Origin: Spirulina major PCC 6313
GTDB taxonomy: Bacteria; Cyanobacteriota; Cyanobacteriia; Cyanobacteriales; Spirulinaceae
Reading direction: 5' to 3'
Assembly: GCF_001890765.1 (NCBI RefSeq)
Contig: NZ_KV878783.1
Coordinates: 3,748,771 to 3,812,770, forward strand
DNA: 64,000 bases
Shown here: piece after piece, positions 17,816 to 27,566 of the stretch
Layout: each line of letters opens with the position of its first letter
Position numbering within the stretch: position 1 is the stretch's first letter
The notes under the pieces: model-generated
What the model was told of the DNA's origin: nothing
What the model saw: only the letters and a program-made list of their open reading frames with translations
The model's database searches: none
Position numbers and translations under genes: made by a program

Positions 17816-19306
17816 ATGTCCAAAACAGTTGATTTTGAGGGAAAGCCCTTTCACTTTATCGGCATTGGCGGCATTGGAATGTCTGCCCTTGCGTACATCC
17901 TGGCTAAACGTTCGTTGCCAGTATCAGGATCAGATTTACGGTCTACCCATATTACCCAGCGGTTAGAGTCCGTCGGGGCACGTATTTTTAATCAGCAAGC
18001 CGCTGCCAATCTGGAGGTCTTTCACAGTCCGGTGCAGCTTCAGCCCGTGGCGGTGGGGGTTGGAGGGGTGGGTGTCTCGTCGAAGGGGATCAGTTCAGCA
18101 CCATCGACCCCCGACCTCGGAGCACCCCAAGTGGTGTGTTCAACGGCGATTCAGGCCGAAAACCAAGAATATTGTGCGGCGCTGGATCGGGGCTATGCGA
18201 TTTTTCATCGCTCCGATGTGTTGGCGGCGTTGGTGCAGGACTATGAAAGTGTTGCTGTGGCAGGAACCCACGGGAAAACGACCACTAGTAGTTTGGTGAG
18301 CTATCTGTTGTTGATGGCGGGTCTTGACCCAACGGTGGTTGTGGGCGGTGAGGTGGATGCGATCGGCGGCAATGCGCGATTGGGTCAAGGCCGCTACTTG
18401 GTGGCGGAGGCGGATGAGTCGGATGGTTCGTTGGTCAAGTTGAGTCCAGCGATTGGGGTTGTCACCAATATTGAGTTGGATCATCCCGATCATTATCAAG
18501 ATTTGTCAGAGGTTGTTGATATTTTTCAGACCTTTGCCCGCCAGACTAAGGTGTTGATTGGCTGTGCAGATTGTGCAACGGTGCGTGAACAGTTGGCTCC
18601 GTCCATTACCTACAGTACTGACCCGAAACGTTCGGCGACCTATACCGTGTCGGAGGTGGTGTATGGGGCCGAAGGGACGACGGCAACGGTGTGGGAACGG
18701 GGGGTTGCTCTCGGCACAATGACGGTTCCGTTGTTGGGAGAACATAATCTTGGTAATGCTTTGGCGGCGATCGCAGTGGCGCGTCAGTTGGGCATTGAGT
18801 TTGGGGTGTTGGCCGCTGCGATGACTACGTTTGCTGGGGCCAAGCGTCGCTTTGAAGTGCGGGGTGTTGTCGATGGGATCACCTTGATTGATGACTATGC
18901 CCACCATCCCAGTGAGCTACAGGTGACCCTAGCGGCGGCTCAACTCCGGATTCAGGAACTGGTGAAGGGGAGCGATCGCCCCCGGATTATTGCCATTTTT
19001 CAACCCCATCGCTATAGCCGTACCTTGGCCTTTTTAGAGGAATTCACCCAGTCATTTCGGGATGCAGACGTGGTGATTGTGACAGATATTTACAGCGCCG
19101 GTGAACCGCCGAATCCTCAAATTACGGGTCAGATGCTTGCCGATGCGATCGCTGACCATCACCAACAGGTCATCTATCAGCCGTCGCTCCCTGAACTGAA
19201 AAGTTTTCTCCAGAATTTTCTCCACGCAGGAGATTTTGCCTTATTTTTGGGTGCAGGGAACCTGAATCAAATCATCCCCCAACTCTTACATAACGACGCA
19301 ATCTAG
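17816..19306 (+). CDS. murC: UDP-N-acetylmuramate--L-alanine ligase
   Basis: A 496-residue Mur ligase that adds the first L-alanine to UDP-MurNAc in peptidoglycan synthesis, in the cytosol. The glycine-rich IGIGGIGMSALA starts the UDP-binding domain. AVAGTHGKTTTSS is the ATP P-loop, and EADESDGSLVKL with VTNIELDHPDHY carries Mg-binding residues. The C-terminal domain starts FAGAKRRFEVRG and includes DDYAHHPSE. Residues about 70-105 form a Gly/Ser-rich insertion in the first domain. GGAGAG precedes the ATG. murB follows 65 bases later, the common cyanobacterial order. Confidence 0.95.
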   Translation: MSKTVDFEGKPFHFIGIGGIGMSALAYILAKRSLPVSGSDLRSTHITQRLESVGARIFNQQAAANLEVFHSPVQLQPVAVGVGGVGVSSKGISSAPSTPDLGAPQVVCSTAIQAENQEYCAALDRGYAIFHRSDVLAALVQDYESVAVAGTHGKTTTSSLVSYLLLMAGLDPTVVVGGEVDAIGGNARLGQGRYLVAEADESDGSLVKLSPAIGVVTNIELDHPDHYQDLSEVVDIFQTFARQTKVLIGCADCATVREQLAPSITYSTDPKRSATYTVSEVVYGAEGTTATVWERGVALGTMTVPLLGEHNLGNALAAIAVARQLGIEFGVLAAAMTTFAGAKRRFEVRGVVDGITLIDDYAHHPSELQVTLAAAQLRIQELVKGSDRPRIIAIFQPHRYSRTLAFLEEFTQSFRDADVVIVTDIYSAGEPPNPQITGQMLADAIADHHQQVIYQPSLPELKSFLQNFLHAGDFALFLGAGNLNQIIPQLLHNDAI

Positions 19307-19371
19307 AGTCCTGTAGACTCTTGTCTTAGTTCATCCCGTCAGGCTTCGCTCTCGTCCCGTCCTTACTTAGC

Positions 19372-20370
19372 GTGTCACCATATCCGGCCATGACCCTGTC
19401 TTCTGATCTTCCGTTGACAACGAAAACCTATATCTATCCCGGTTCAACCGCCTACACCCCCAAACCCATTTGGCTTGACGATGGCCAATGCCAAATTCGC
19501 CCCCACGTCACCCTAGCCAATTTCACCTCCTTTCGAGTTGGTGGGCCCGCAGAATGGTACGCTGCGCCCAAAACCCGCGAAGGACTGCAAGCCTGTTTCG
19601 CCTGGGCCCAGGATCGTAGCCTGCCCACTACGATCTTAGGCGCAGGTTCCAATTTACTGATTAGCGATCGCGGCCTACCCGGTCTTGTGGTCAGCACCCG
19701 CCATCTGCGCCTGAGTATATTCGATGATGAAACGGGTCAAGTGACCGCTGGGGCAGGGGAATTGATCCCCCGTTTAGCCTGGAGATCTGCGAAACGAGGC
19801 TGGCAGGGACTGGAATGGTCTGTGGGCATTCCGGGCACGGTAGGGGGAGCGGTGGTGATGAATGCCGGGGCGCACCAGGGATGTATTGCCGATTCCCTCG
19901 TCCAAGCCGATGTGCTCAACCCTGATGGCCACATTGTCACCTTACGGGCCAGTGATTTCCACTATCGCTATCGCCATTCGAGCTTACAGGGGGATAAGCG
20001 CCTGGTGTTGCAAGCCACCTTTCAATTACAACCCACTCAGGAACGGGCGATCGTGATGGAAACCACCAATGAAAACTTGCAAAATCGGAAAAATTCTCAA
20101 CCCTATCATCTCCCCAGTTGTGGCAGTGTATTTCGGAATCCGGAATCTTATAAGGCGGGCTGGTTAATTGAACAAATTGGTTTGAAAGGCTTCCAGATTG
20201 GGGGGGCCCAAGTGGCTCACCGGCATGCCAACTTTATTTTGAATTGTGGCAATGCCAAAGCCCAGGATATTTTTGAAACAATCCACCATGTTCAACAGCA
20301 AGTTGAACACCATTGGTCTTTACGATTGCGGCCAGAGGTTAAGGTTCTCGGTGAGTTTCAGACGATCTGA
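19372..20370 (+). CDS. murB: UDP-N-acetylenolpyruvoylglucosamine reductase
   Basis: This FAD enzyme reduces UDP-GlcNAc-enolpyruvate to UDP-MurNAc with NADPH. Visible family motifs are NFTSFRVGGPAEWY at the FAD domain start, ILGAGSNLLISD, GIPGTVGGAVVMNAGAH, the SCGSVFRNP loop with the catalytic Ser, and a terminal RPEVKVLGEF with the catalytic Glu. The frame opens at GTG 19372; ATG 19390 is an equally good start. It probably shares a transcript with murC. A short AGAGTC/GACTCT hairpin lies between the two. Confidence 0.94.
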   Translation: MSPYPAMTLSSDLPLTTKTYIYPGSTAYTPKPIWLDDGQCQIRPHVTLANFTSFRVGGPAEWYAAPKTREGLQACFAWAQDRSLPTTILGAGSNLLISDRGLPGLVVSTRHLRLSIFDDETGQVTAGAGELIPRLAWRSAKRGWQGLEWSVGIPGTVGGAVVMNAGAHQGCIADSLVQADVLNPDGHIVTLRASDFHYRYRHSSLQGDKRLVLQATFQLQPTQERAIVMETTNENLQNRKNSQPYHLPSCGSVFRNPESYKAGWLIEQIGLKGFQIGGAQVAHRHANFILNCGNAKAQDIFETIHHVQQQVEHHWSLRLRPEVKVLGEFQTI

Positions 20371-20589
20371 GGGGTGCGGTCTCTCCGGTTCCGGGATTCG
20401 CGGACGGGACGGGAATACAGCTAGAACATCCAAGCGGTTGGGGCATCCACGGGGAGGGGAGGCGATGGTCAACCGATTCAGCCTGCTTTGCTGTTTGCAC
20501 TCTCCCCCTCGCCGTTAGGTCGGAGAGTATGTCAAAATCGACAAGCAGAGACTGCTTAATGTTTCGACACCAATTACATAAAATTTGAT

Positions 20590-20934
20590 ATGACCCAAGG
20601 AAAAGGATTTGGTTTTGGTCTCGGTAAAATGAAGGAACTCACGGAGGCCTTCAAAAAAGCCCAACAGGTTCAGCAGGATGCCAAAAAACTGCAAGATGAA
20701 CTAGAGCAAATGGAAATTGAGGGCCATAACGAAGCCGGTACGGTGACGGTCGTGCTGAGTGGCAATCAAGAGCCTCGTCGCGTCAATATTACTCCGGCGG
20801 CGCTTGAGGCTGGGGCGGAAACGCTTTCGGCGATGGTGTTTGAAGCGATGATGGATGCCTATGATAAATCGACGGAAACAATGCGCGGGCGGATGGAAGA
20901 ATTGACGAGTGGGCTGAATTTGCCGGGGCTTTAG
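20590..20934 (+). CDS. YbaB/EbfC family nucleoid-associated protein
   Basis: A 114-residue DNA-binding protein of the YbaB/EbfC family. After a Gly-rich start ([17 protein letters not shown]) it has the long helix [19 protein letters not shown], the conserved [18 protein letters not shown] strand pair, and a final helix with [16 protein letters not shown]. Dimers bind DNA and influence nucleoid organisation. It follows murB by 219 bases that hold no gene, an arrangement often seen in cyanobacteria. Confidence 0.92.
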   Translation: MTQGKGFGFGLGKMKELTEAFKKAQQVQQDAKKLQDELEQMEIEGHNEAGTVTVVLSGNQEPRRVNITPAALEAGAETLSAMVFEAMMDAYDKSTETMRGRMEELTSGLNLPGL

Positions 20935-21012
20935 GGTCTGGGGCCTGTGGGGGGAGCGATCGCCGGCCCATTCCGTTTAATTCACGCGATCGCCCATGCA
21001 ACTGTCAGGCTG

Positions 21013-21036
21013 AGGCATGATCCTCAGATCATGCCT
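21013..21036. terminator. Hairpin downstream of the YbaB gene
   Basis: AGGCATGAT and ATCATGCCT form a perfect 9-bp stem with a six-base loop. TTGTGTTT follows on the plus strand, so a weak terminator for the YbaB transcript is plausible. It also lies 24 bases before the next ATG and could affect that gene's translation. Confidence 0.5.
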
Positions 21037-21059
21037 TGTGTTTAACGGGACAGGATGAG

Positions 21060-21542
21060 ATGAAACTTCGTGAAATGCTGCTGTGGGGGGGATTGCTCGT
21101 GACGGTGGGAGGAGCGATCGCGATCGGGGGGCTGGTCTATCGCCATCGGACGATAACCTATACGCCGCCGGAGCTTGAGGTGGTGGAGATTACGCGATCG
21201 CAACTCGAAGACCTGCTCATCCCCGTTAACTATGGCGGCTTAATTAACCAAAGTCTCGCCGGCGATGCCCCCAGTCTGCGCCGCTTGATCCGCCTCGCTC
21301 GCCATACCAACGGCGGCGGAGCCTATGGATTCGGGGCGGTGCTGGCGAAAATTGCGCTCCAGATCGGGGATCAAGACTTTTTTGCTGCGATTCAGCCTCT
21401 TTCGTCCCCAGAACTCGGCCGGTTGCACCACTTCCTGGGGGCTGGCTTTGAATATGGTGTGGCCCAGTCCGGTCTAGAGGATTTTGCTGACCAACTGCCC
21501 CAAACCTATACCTTGACGGCGGAACACGCTGGCATTGAGTAG
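21060..21542 (+). CDS. Hypothetical membrane-anchored protein
   Basis: About 160 residues from ATG 21060; an in-frame TTG at 21036 is less likely. Residues 6-28 (LLWGGLLVTVGGAIAIGGLV) form one membrane segment. The rest is a soluble helical region with GGLINQSLAGDAPSLRRLIRLA and HHFLGAGFEYG, which recall tandem helical repeats. I do not recognise the family and suggest no function. It ends 7 bases before the convergent ABC ATPase gene. Confidence 0.6.
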   Translation: MKLREMLLWGGLLVTVGGAIAIGGLVYRHRTITYTPPELEVVEITRSQLEDLLIPVNYGGLINQSLAGDAPSLRRLIRLARHTNGGGAYGFGAVLAKIALQIGDQDFFAAIQPLSSPELGRLHHFLGAGFEYGVAQSGLEDFADQLPQTYTLTAEHAGIE

Positions 21543-21548
21543 ACCCGG

Positions 21549-22625
21549 TTACGCCACAGAACTGGTGACGCGATCGCCCGTTTTAGAATCAAACCAATGA
21601 ATCTTCGCCGGTTCGAGCACCACGGCAATATCCTGCTCATCCCACTCTTGATCGGGTGGAATCACCATCCGCACTTTGGTACTCGTTTCCGCCACTTGCA
21701 CCGTGACCAACTGTTCCCGCCCGAAGTTTTCCACCAGGGTTACCTGACCGCGAAACGTGGGGGTTTCGTCTGCTTTGGCGAGGCGCAGATCTTCAGGACG
21801 GATGCCGAGGTCAATTTGCGATCGCTCCCCCACCTCGGTGGGCACAGGGATCGAAAATGCCCCCACCCGCGCCATGGAATTCTCACAATTCAACTCTAAA
21901 AAATTCATCTGCGGACTGCCCACAAACCCCGCCACAAACCGATTCGCCGGATGGGTATAGATGCGGCTCGGCGGGTCAAGTTGCTGCACGATCCCATCGA
22001 GGAGCACCGCCACTTTGCTCGATAGCGTCATCGCCTCGGTTTGGTCGTGGGTCACGTAGACCACGGGTTTATTTTGGGCGTTGAAAATCTGTTTCAACTC
22101 TTCGCGCACCTGTTCGCGCAACAGGGCATCTAAGTTACTCAAAGGTTCATCGAGCAAAAACACCTCCGGATTCCGCACCAACGCCCGCGCCAGAGCGACC
22201 CGTTGCCGTTGTCCCCCGGAGAGTTTGCCCGGTTTGCGATCGAGGAGATGGTTTAAACCCAACTTTTCCGACACCACCCCAATTCGCTGCTGAATTTCAG
22301 CGCTGGCTACCTTGCGAATTTTCAACGATGCACTGATATTTTCCGCCACCGTCATGTGAGGATAAAGAGCATAACTTTGGAACACCATCGCCATGTTGCG
22401 ATCGCCCGGTGAGAACAGCGTTAAATCCTGACCCCCCACCTTCACCTGTCCCCGTGTGGGTTGATCCAGCCCCGCGATTAACCGCAGCAATGTAGATTTG
22501 CCGCAGCCCGACGGCCCCAACAGCGTCAAAAACTCGCCATCTTCGACAGTTAAGCTAATATCCTGCACCGGGATCACATTCGGGGCAAACTGTTTCCGTA
22601 AATGCTGTAATTCTAAACGCGCCAT
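21549..22625 (-). CDS. CUT1-type sugar ABC transporter ATPase
   Basis: A 358-residue MalK/UgpC-like ATPase. It shows Walker A GPSGCGKST, the Q-loop in MVFQSYALYP, the signature LSGGQRQRVALAR, Walker B VFLLDEPLSNLD and the switch His in YVTHDQTEAM. The C-terminal 120 residues form the TOBE/regulatory beta domain (DLGIRPEDLRLA). It is the last gene of a four-gene minus-strand operon with two permeases and a binding protein. GgtA of the glucosylglycerol system is one cyanobacterial example of this class, but the sugar cannot be decided from sequence. Confidence 0.92.
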   Translation of the reverse strand: MARLELQHLRKQFAPNVIPVQDISLTVEDGEFLTLLGPSGCGKSTLLRLIAGLDQPTRGQVKVGGQDLTLFSPGDRNMAMVFQSYALYPHMTVAENISASLKIRKVASAEIQQRIGVVSEKLGLNHLLDRKPGKLSGGQRQRVALARALVRNPEVFLLDEPLSNLDALLREQVREELKQIFNAQNKPVVYVTHDQTEAMTLSSKVAVLLDGIVQQLDPPSRIYTHPANRFVAGFVGSPQMNFLELNCENSMARVGAFSIPVPTEVGERSQIDLGIRPEDLRLAKADETPTFRGQVTLVENFGREQLVTVQVAETSTKVRMVIPPDQEWDEQDIAVVLEPAKIHWFDSKTGDRVTSSVA

Positions 22626-22683
22626 AATCCTTAAACTATTGTTAAAACTAGACTATCAACAGAGAGGTAAACGCCTCGCAACT

Positions 22684-23547
22684 CTATCCTTTCACCGCCC
22701 CAGCCGTAATCCCCTGGACAATTCGCCGTTGGAAAAAGAGCACCAACAGCACGAGGGGAATCGTTCCTAACACCGTGGCCGATGCGATCGGCCCGTAGGG
22801 AATTTCAAACACCGAAGCCCCCCCCAGTTTTGCCACCGCAATGGGAATCGTTTGCAGTTCCGATCGGGTGATAAAGGTCAGGGCAAAAATAAACTCATTC
22901 CACGCAAAAATAAAGGTTAAAATTCCCGTTGTCACCAACGCTGGAATTGTCATCGGCAAAACAATTTGCAGCAACATCGGAACGGTTTGATAACCATCAA
23001 TTTTCGCGGAATCTTCCAAATCCTTGGGCAACTGTTGGAAAAAACTACGCAACACCAAAATCGTCAAGGGTAAATTAATCGCCGTATAGGGCACGATCAA
23101 CGCCAGATAATTATTTCCTAATCCTGCTGCCTTGACAATTTCCAACAGCCCTAAAAACAAGAGAACATAGGGAAATAAACTCACCACCAGCACGATCGCC
23201 AGGACAACTTGCTCGCCCGGAATTTTCAACCGAGCCAGGGCATAGGCCGCCGGAGCACCCACCGCTAAACACACCACCGTAGACACCAACGACACAAAAA
23301 AACTATTCAAGATATAGCGTAAAAATTCATTTCCTAAGCTGAAATAATGGGCGATCGTTAATTGGTCACCGTTGGGAATATAAATCGTCGGAATCGCTGA
23401 AATTGCAGAATTTGTCTTCAACGATGTGAGAATCTGCCACAGCACCGGGGCGAGGCAAAAGAGCAACATCAACGCCACCCCAACCCAGAGCAAAATGCGC
23501 TGAGTGGGAATTTTTTTCGGGGGAGTTGTGGTGTTTTGAGCAGTCAT
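22684..23547 (-). CDS. Carbohydrate ABC transporter permease (MalG type)
   Basis: A 287-residue inner-membrane permease with about six membrane spans. The EAA loop DSAKIDGYQTVPMLLQIVLPMTIPAL, which docks on the ATPase, sits at about residues 190-215. The N-terminus is a short Pro/Lys-rich cytoplasmic tail before the first span. It lies between the MalF-type permease gene (76 bases upstream) and the ATPase gene (58 bases downstream) on the same strand, as part of one import system. Confidence 0.92.
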   Translation of the reverse strand: MTAQNTTTPPKKIPTQRILLWVGVALMLLFCLAPVLWQILTSLKTNSAISAIPTIYIPNGDQLTIAHYFSLGNEFLRYILNSFFVSLVSTVVCLAVGAPAAYALARLKIPGEQVVLAIVLVVSLFPYVLLFLGLLEIVKAAGLGNNYLALIVPYTAINLPLTILVLRSFFQQLPKDLEDSAKIDGYQTVPMLLQIVLPMTIPALVTTGILTFIFAWNEFIFALTFITRSELQTIPIAVAKLGGASVFEIPYGPIASATVLGTIPLVLLVLFFQRRIVQGITAGAVKG

Positions 23548-23623
23548 GATGGTAAAAAAACAAGGGTCAGCAAAGCAGGATCGGGTGGGTGGATCATGGG
23601 TGCGATCGCTACGTTAATCCGGA

Positions 23624-24535
23624 TCAATCCCCGGTGAGATTGACACGGGTTTTTGACAGTAACCCTGCCGTCAAAAGTACCGCCGCAATTAAGATCAAAA
23701 ACGTCACCACCACCAACGCCGCCCCATAGCCAAAGTCAAGATAACGCCGCACCGTTGCATAGATATAGATCGACACCGTTTCCGTGGCCCCCGCTGGCCC
23801 GCCGCCGGTCATCACCTGCACCAAGTCAAAAATCCCGAAGGATTGCGCAAATCGGAACAAGAGCGCGATCAGAATCTGAGGCGCGATCAACGGCAGAGTG
23901 ATGTGGCGAAAACTCTGCCAGGGGGACGCACCATCGATGGCATGGGCTTCGTAGAGATCGCCAGGGATGGATTGCAAACCGGCGAGGAGCAGGATGGCGA
24001 TGAAGGGTGTGGTTTTCCAAACATCGGCGAAGATGAGGGCGAGCATGGCGCGGGTGGGTTCGCCGAGCCAGGTGATCCGCTCTTGAATGAAGCCGAGGCG
24101 AATCAAAATATCATTCACGACCCCAAACTGATCATTAAAAATCCAGGCCCAGGCCAACCCCATCACCGCCGTGGGTAAGGCCCAGGGAATGAGGGCGACG
24201 GTGCGCACGAGACCCCGGCCGCGAAAGGTTTGGTTGAGAATGAGGGCGAAGGCTAAGCCGATCAGCAATTCTAGGGTGATGCTGAAGGCGGTGAAGATGC
24301 TGGTGTTCCAGAGACTTTGCCAAAACCGACTATCCCCGATCAGGCGGCCATAGTTGGTGAGGCCGGCAAATTCGGCGTTGAGTTGCGTGCCGAGGTTTTG
24401 GGTGAAGGTGCTGAGCCAAAAGGCGCGGAGGATGGGATAGGCAAAGACCAGGGCCAAAATCATCAGGGCTGGGGTCATTAAAATCCAACCGGTGCGGCTT
24501 TCGCGTTGGCGGAGGGTGTCTTGGGTCATGGGCAT
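23624..24535 (-). CDS. Sugar ABC transporter permease (MalF/UgpA type)
   Basis: A 303-residue permease with six predicted membrane spans and the EAA loop LYEAHAIDGASPWQSFRHITLPLIAP near residue 210. It lacks the large periplasmic loop of enterobacterial MalF, as is normal for UgpA-like members. The start may be ATG 24535 or the second ATG at 24529. It pairs with the MalG-type subunit downstream to form the transport channel. Confidence 0.91.
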   Translation of the reverse strand: MPMTQDTLRQRESRTGWILMTPALMILALVFAYPILRAFWLSTFTQNLGTQLNAEFAGLTNYGRLIGDSRFWQSLWNTSIFTAFSITLELLIGLAFALILNQTFRGRGLVRTVALIPWALPTAVMGLAWAWIFNDQFGVVNDILIRLGFIQERITWLGEPTRAMLALIFADVWKTTPFIAILLLAGLQSIPGDLYEAHAIDGASPWQSFRHITLPLIAPQILIALLFRFAQSFGIFDLVQVMTGGGPAGATETVSIYIYATVRRYLDFGYGAALVVVTFLILIAAVLLTAGLLSKTRVNLTGD

Positions 24536-24582
24536 GGTGGGGATGAACGGCAGGGATCTAGGGGGATGGGGGCGATCGCGCC

Positions 24583-25866
24583 TTACCCCGCCCGTCCCAA
24601 GAGGGCACGGGTTTCTTGGGCGGCAGCTTCGAGGGCTTCTGTGGGGGTTAGCTTATCCGTCAGGGCAGCACTGAGAAAGCGTTGGAGAATATCCGAGGCT
24701 TGGGCATATTGTGCGATCGGGGGGCGGAGGGTGGAGTTTTGCACCACGGCGAGCAAGTCCGGATAATGGGAATATTTCGCCACGATTTCGGGATCATTAA
24801 ACAGTTCAATCCGGCTCGGCACATAGCCAGTCTCAAGAATATAGTCCCGTTGCGCGTCGGTACTGCTGAGGTACTCAATCACCCGCCAGGTTGCCTCTGG
24901 ATGGCGCGATGTGGCTGAAATGCCAAACCCCCAACCGCCTTGACAAGCGCCACTCTGTTCCCCTGGCGCGTGAACCATCGGTTTAATCGCAAATTTACCC
25001 TGTAATTCCGACTCGGACGCGAGGGCAAACACGTAGGGCCAATTGCGCAAGAACGCCACATCGCCGCTTTGAAAGAGGCGGCGGGTTTCTTCTTCGGCGT
25101 AGGTGGTGACCCCTGGGGGGGAAATGTCGTTGTGAATCGTGGCGCGGAGAAATTCGAGGGCGGCGATCGCTTCTGGGGCATCTAGCCCCACTTCGAGGCT
25201 ATCGGGATCAATCCAAAACGCCCCATGGCCTGCCAACACTTCCACAAACATCGCCGCAATCCCTTCGTATTGCTTCCCTTGCCACACATAACCCCATTGC
25301 ACCGCGCCGCTCTCTTGCAGAGCTTGGGAAATGTCGAGAAGTTGATCAAAGGTGGCCGGGGGGTCGTAGCCCGCTGCCGCCAAAAGATCGGTGCGGTAGT
25401 AGAGCATTCCCGCATCGGAGCGGAACGGCATGCGATAGAGTTGCCCATCGTAGCGGCCACCGGCCACATCACCGGCCAGAAAGTCATCCAGTTGCGCCGC
25501 ACTGACATATTGCTCCAGGGGGGCAAGCCATTGGGCGGCGGCAAATTTGGGAACCCACGCAATATCGAGATAGATCAAATCGTAGGGAGAATCCCCCAAT
25601 AAAAAAGCGGAGGTGTAGAGATCTTCGACGAGGTTGGTGTCGTTGGGACCGGCGACAATGTCCAGTTTAATATCGGGATTTTGTGCTTCAAAGTTTGCTT
25701 TGAGGGGCTGCCATTGCTGGGCTTCGAGGGCCTGCATCATCACCCGCACGGTCACCGGCTGCTGACTGAAGACCGGTAGGATAAACACCTGCAAGGCGAG
25801 GATTACAGCACCCATGAGGATGATAAATCGGAGCCAGGGAGACTGTTTAAAGGGAACTATTCGCAT
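24583..25866 (-). CDS. Sugar ABC transporter substrate-binding protein
   Basis: A 427-residue family 1 extracellular solute-binding protein. Residues 12-35 (FIILMGAVILALQVFILPVF) are a signal anchor or signal peptide with no lipobox cysteine. The mature part starts with VTVRVMMQALEAQQW and contains YDLIYLDIAWVPKFA, GQLYRMPFRSDAGMLYYR and a C-terminal RVIEYLSSTDAQRDYI helix, all typical of UgpB/MalE-like proteins. It is the first gene of the operon, so its upstream region carries the promoter. The ligand is unknown. Confidence 0.9.
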   Translation of the reverse strand: MRIVPFKQSPWLRFIILMGAVILALQVFILPVFSQQPVTVRVMMQALEAQQWQPLKANFEAQNPDIKLDIVAGPNDTNLVEDLYTSAFLLGDSPYDLIYLDIAWVPKFAAAQWLAPLEQYVSAAQLDDFLAGDVAGGRYDGQLYRMPFRSDAGMLYYRTDLLAAAGYDPPATFDQLLDISQALQESGAVQWGYVWQGKQYEGIAAMFVEVLAGHGAFWIDPDSLEVGLDAPEAIAALEFLRATIHNDISPPGVTTYAEEETRRLFQSGDVAFLRNWPYVFALASESELQGKFAIKPMVHAPGEQSGACQGGWGFGISATSRHPEATWRVIEYLSSTDAQRDYILETGYVPSRIELFNDPEIVAKYSHYPDLLAVVQNSTLRPPIAQYAQASDILQRFLSAALTDKLTPTEALEAAAQETRALLGRAG

Positions 25867-26174
25867 GAAAAATGGAGCACTAATCGTGGTTTATCACGCC
25901 TGATTTCAAAGACTGCGCGATCGCTGAATCTAGGCCTACCTTAGACGCTGATCGCGCTGAACGTAATGCCCTTGCACAATTTCTCAACAAAATTTATCAT
26001 CACATTTTGTGCTGATTTAGCCCCAATGCAGCGATCGCACCATCGCCTCCCAACCCAGACAACTGTTTTTGAGAATGAGGATTTGCTCACCATTTATCGA
26101 ACCTTAACCTTATTTTTTTATAGTGAAAGCTTGTGGGCATCGAGTTTGAATCTGTGGTGTAGGGAAAGGTACAA
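25867..26174. promoter_or_regulatory. Divergent intergenic region between the sugar ABC operon and chrA
   Basis: These 308 bases hold no supported gene. They contain two HIP1-like sites and an AT-rich stretch (26095-26130) that includes TTATTTTTTTATAGTG, a possible promoter segment for chrA. Exact boxes are not assigned. Confidence 0.35.
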
Positions 26175-27356
26175 ATGGCATCATTGCAAGGGTCAAGTCT
26201 GTCACGGTGTGGAGCGATCGCCCGTCTCTTTTTGAAACTGGGGGTGATCGGGTTTGGCGGGCCAGCGGCTCATATTGCCTTGATGGATGAAGAAGTGGTA
26301 AAGCGGCGACGCTGGCTCACCCGCGAGCATTTTCTCGACCTCCTCGGAGCCACCAACCTGATCCCCGGCCCCAACTCCACAGAAATGGCGATCCATGTGG
26401 GGTTTAGTTATGGCGGCTGGCCGGGGTTGGTGGTGGCGGGGGTCTGTTTTGTCTTGCCGGCGGTGGTGTTAACGGGGCTGCTGGCCTGGGTGTATGTGGA
26501 GTTTGGCACAGTGCCCGCGATCGCGCCCCTGCTGTACGGGATTAAACCGGCCGTGTTGGCGATTATTGCCTCGGCCCTGTGGCGGTTAGGAAAAAAGGCG
26601 GTGAAGTCTCGCCCCTTGGGGCTAGTGGCGGCGGCGGTGATTCCCCTCTTGCTGTGGGGCGTGAATGAAGTCTTGGCACTGTTGATCGGCGGCGTGGTGG
26701 GGATGGTGTGGCTGCGGCAACCCCCAACTCCCCCAACGGAAAAGACCGCCTCGCTCTGGGTAGCAGCGGCCAATGGGCTAGCCTTAACCACGCGATCGGA
26801 GCTTGTCCAGGCCGCCGCCGCCACAACGGGGGCAACCCTGGGCCAGATTGCGCTGGTATTCCTCAAAGTGGGGGCGGTGCTGTTTGGGAGCGGCTATGTG
26901 TTGATCGCATTTTTGGAAGGGGAATTGGTGGGGCGCGGTTGGTTGACGCAGACAGAATTACTCGATGCGATCGCGATCGGTCAATTCACCCCCGGTCCAG
27001 TCCTCTCCACCGCCACCTTTATCGGCTATCTGATGGCAGGCGTACCGGGGGCTGTGGTGGCCACGGTGGGGATTTTCCTCCCCTCCTTTGGCCTTGTGGC
27101 GCTCCTCAATCCCTTAATCCCCAAATTGCGTCAATCCCCTTGGGCGGCGGCCTTTCTCGATGCGGTGAATGCGAGTTCAGTGGCGTTAATGGCGGTGGTG
27201 ACGGTGCGCTTGGCGGGGCTGACCTTGTGGGGCGATGCGATCGCCCTGGGGATCACTCTCCTGGCAACGGTGGCGATTTTTCAGTTCAAAATTGGCCCGG
27301 TGTGGATCGTGTTGGGCGGCGCAGCCGTGGGGCTGCTGTCCCACGCGCTTGCATAG
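26175..27356 (+). CDS. chrA: Chromate efflux transporter (CHR family)
   Basis: A 393-residue membrane protein made of two homologous halves, the long form of the CHR family. The N-half has FLKLGVIGFGGPAAHIALM and LGATNLIPGPNSTEMAIH; the C-half repeats the pattern with FLKVGAVLFGSGYVLIAFL and AIAIGQFTPGPVLSTATFIGY. These GFGG and PGP motifs are diagnostic. Members export chromate by proton exchange, and in cyanobacteria some are linked to sulfate conditions. About ten to twelve membrane spans are expected. The gene is monocistronic and followed by a strong hairpin. Confidence 0.93.
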   Translation: MASLQGSSLSRCGAIARLFLKLGVIGFGGPAAHIALMDEEVVKRRRWLTREHFLDLLGATNLIPGPNSTEMAIHVGFSYGGWPGLVVAGVCFVLPAVVLTGLLAWVYVEFGTVPAIAPLLYGIKPAVLAIIASALWRLGKKAVKSRPLGLVAAAVIPLLLWGVNEVLALLIGGVVGMVWLRQPPTPPTEKTASLWVAAANGLALTTRSELVQAAAATTGATLGQIALVFLKVGAVLFGSGYVLIAFLEGELVGRGWLTQTELLDAIAIGQFTPGPVLSTATFIGYLMAGVPGAVVATVGIFLPSFGLVALLNPLIPKLRQSPWAAAFLDAVNASSVALMAVVTVRLAGLTLWGDAIALGITLLATVAIFQFKIGPVWIVLGGAAVGLLSHALA

Positions 27357-27482
27357 TCCATGACAGGATTTACAAATGATTAGTCCCTCCTACTTATGGA
27401 GCGTGTTGAGTTTTGCGATTGTTCCACCCAACCTACCAAATCATCAGGGTTTCAGCCAAAGCCTGATTTTTTGTCCTGTACT

Positions 27483-27514
27483 CAAACAGGCGTTACCTGG
27501 GTAACGCCTGTTTG
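27483..27514. terminator. Bidirectional hairpin between chrA and the DUF4278 gene
   Basis: CAAACAGGCGTTAC and GTAACGCCTGTTTG form a perfect 14-bp stem around CTGG. It lies between two convergent genes (chrA and the DUF4278 gene), so it may stop transcription from both sides. No long T-tract follows on either strand. Confidence 0.65.
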
Positions 27515-27566
27515 ATTCCTTCCCTAAATTCCTTCCTTAAACAATCTGTCGCATTAATGCAGAGCC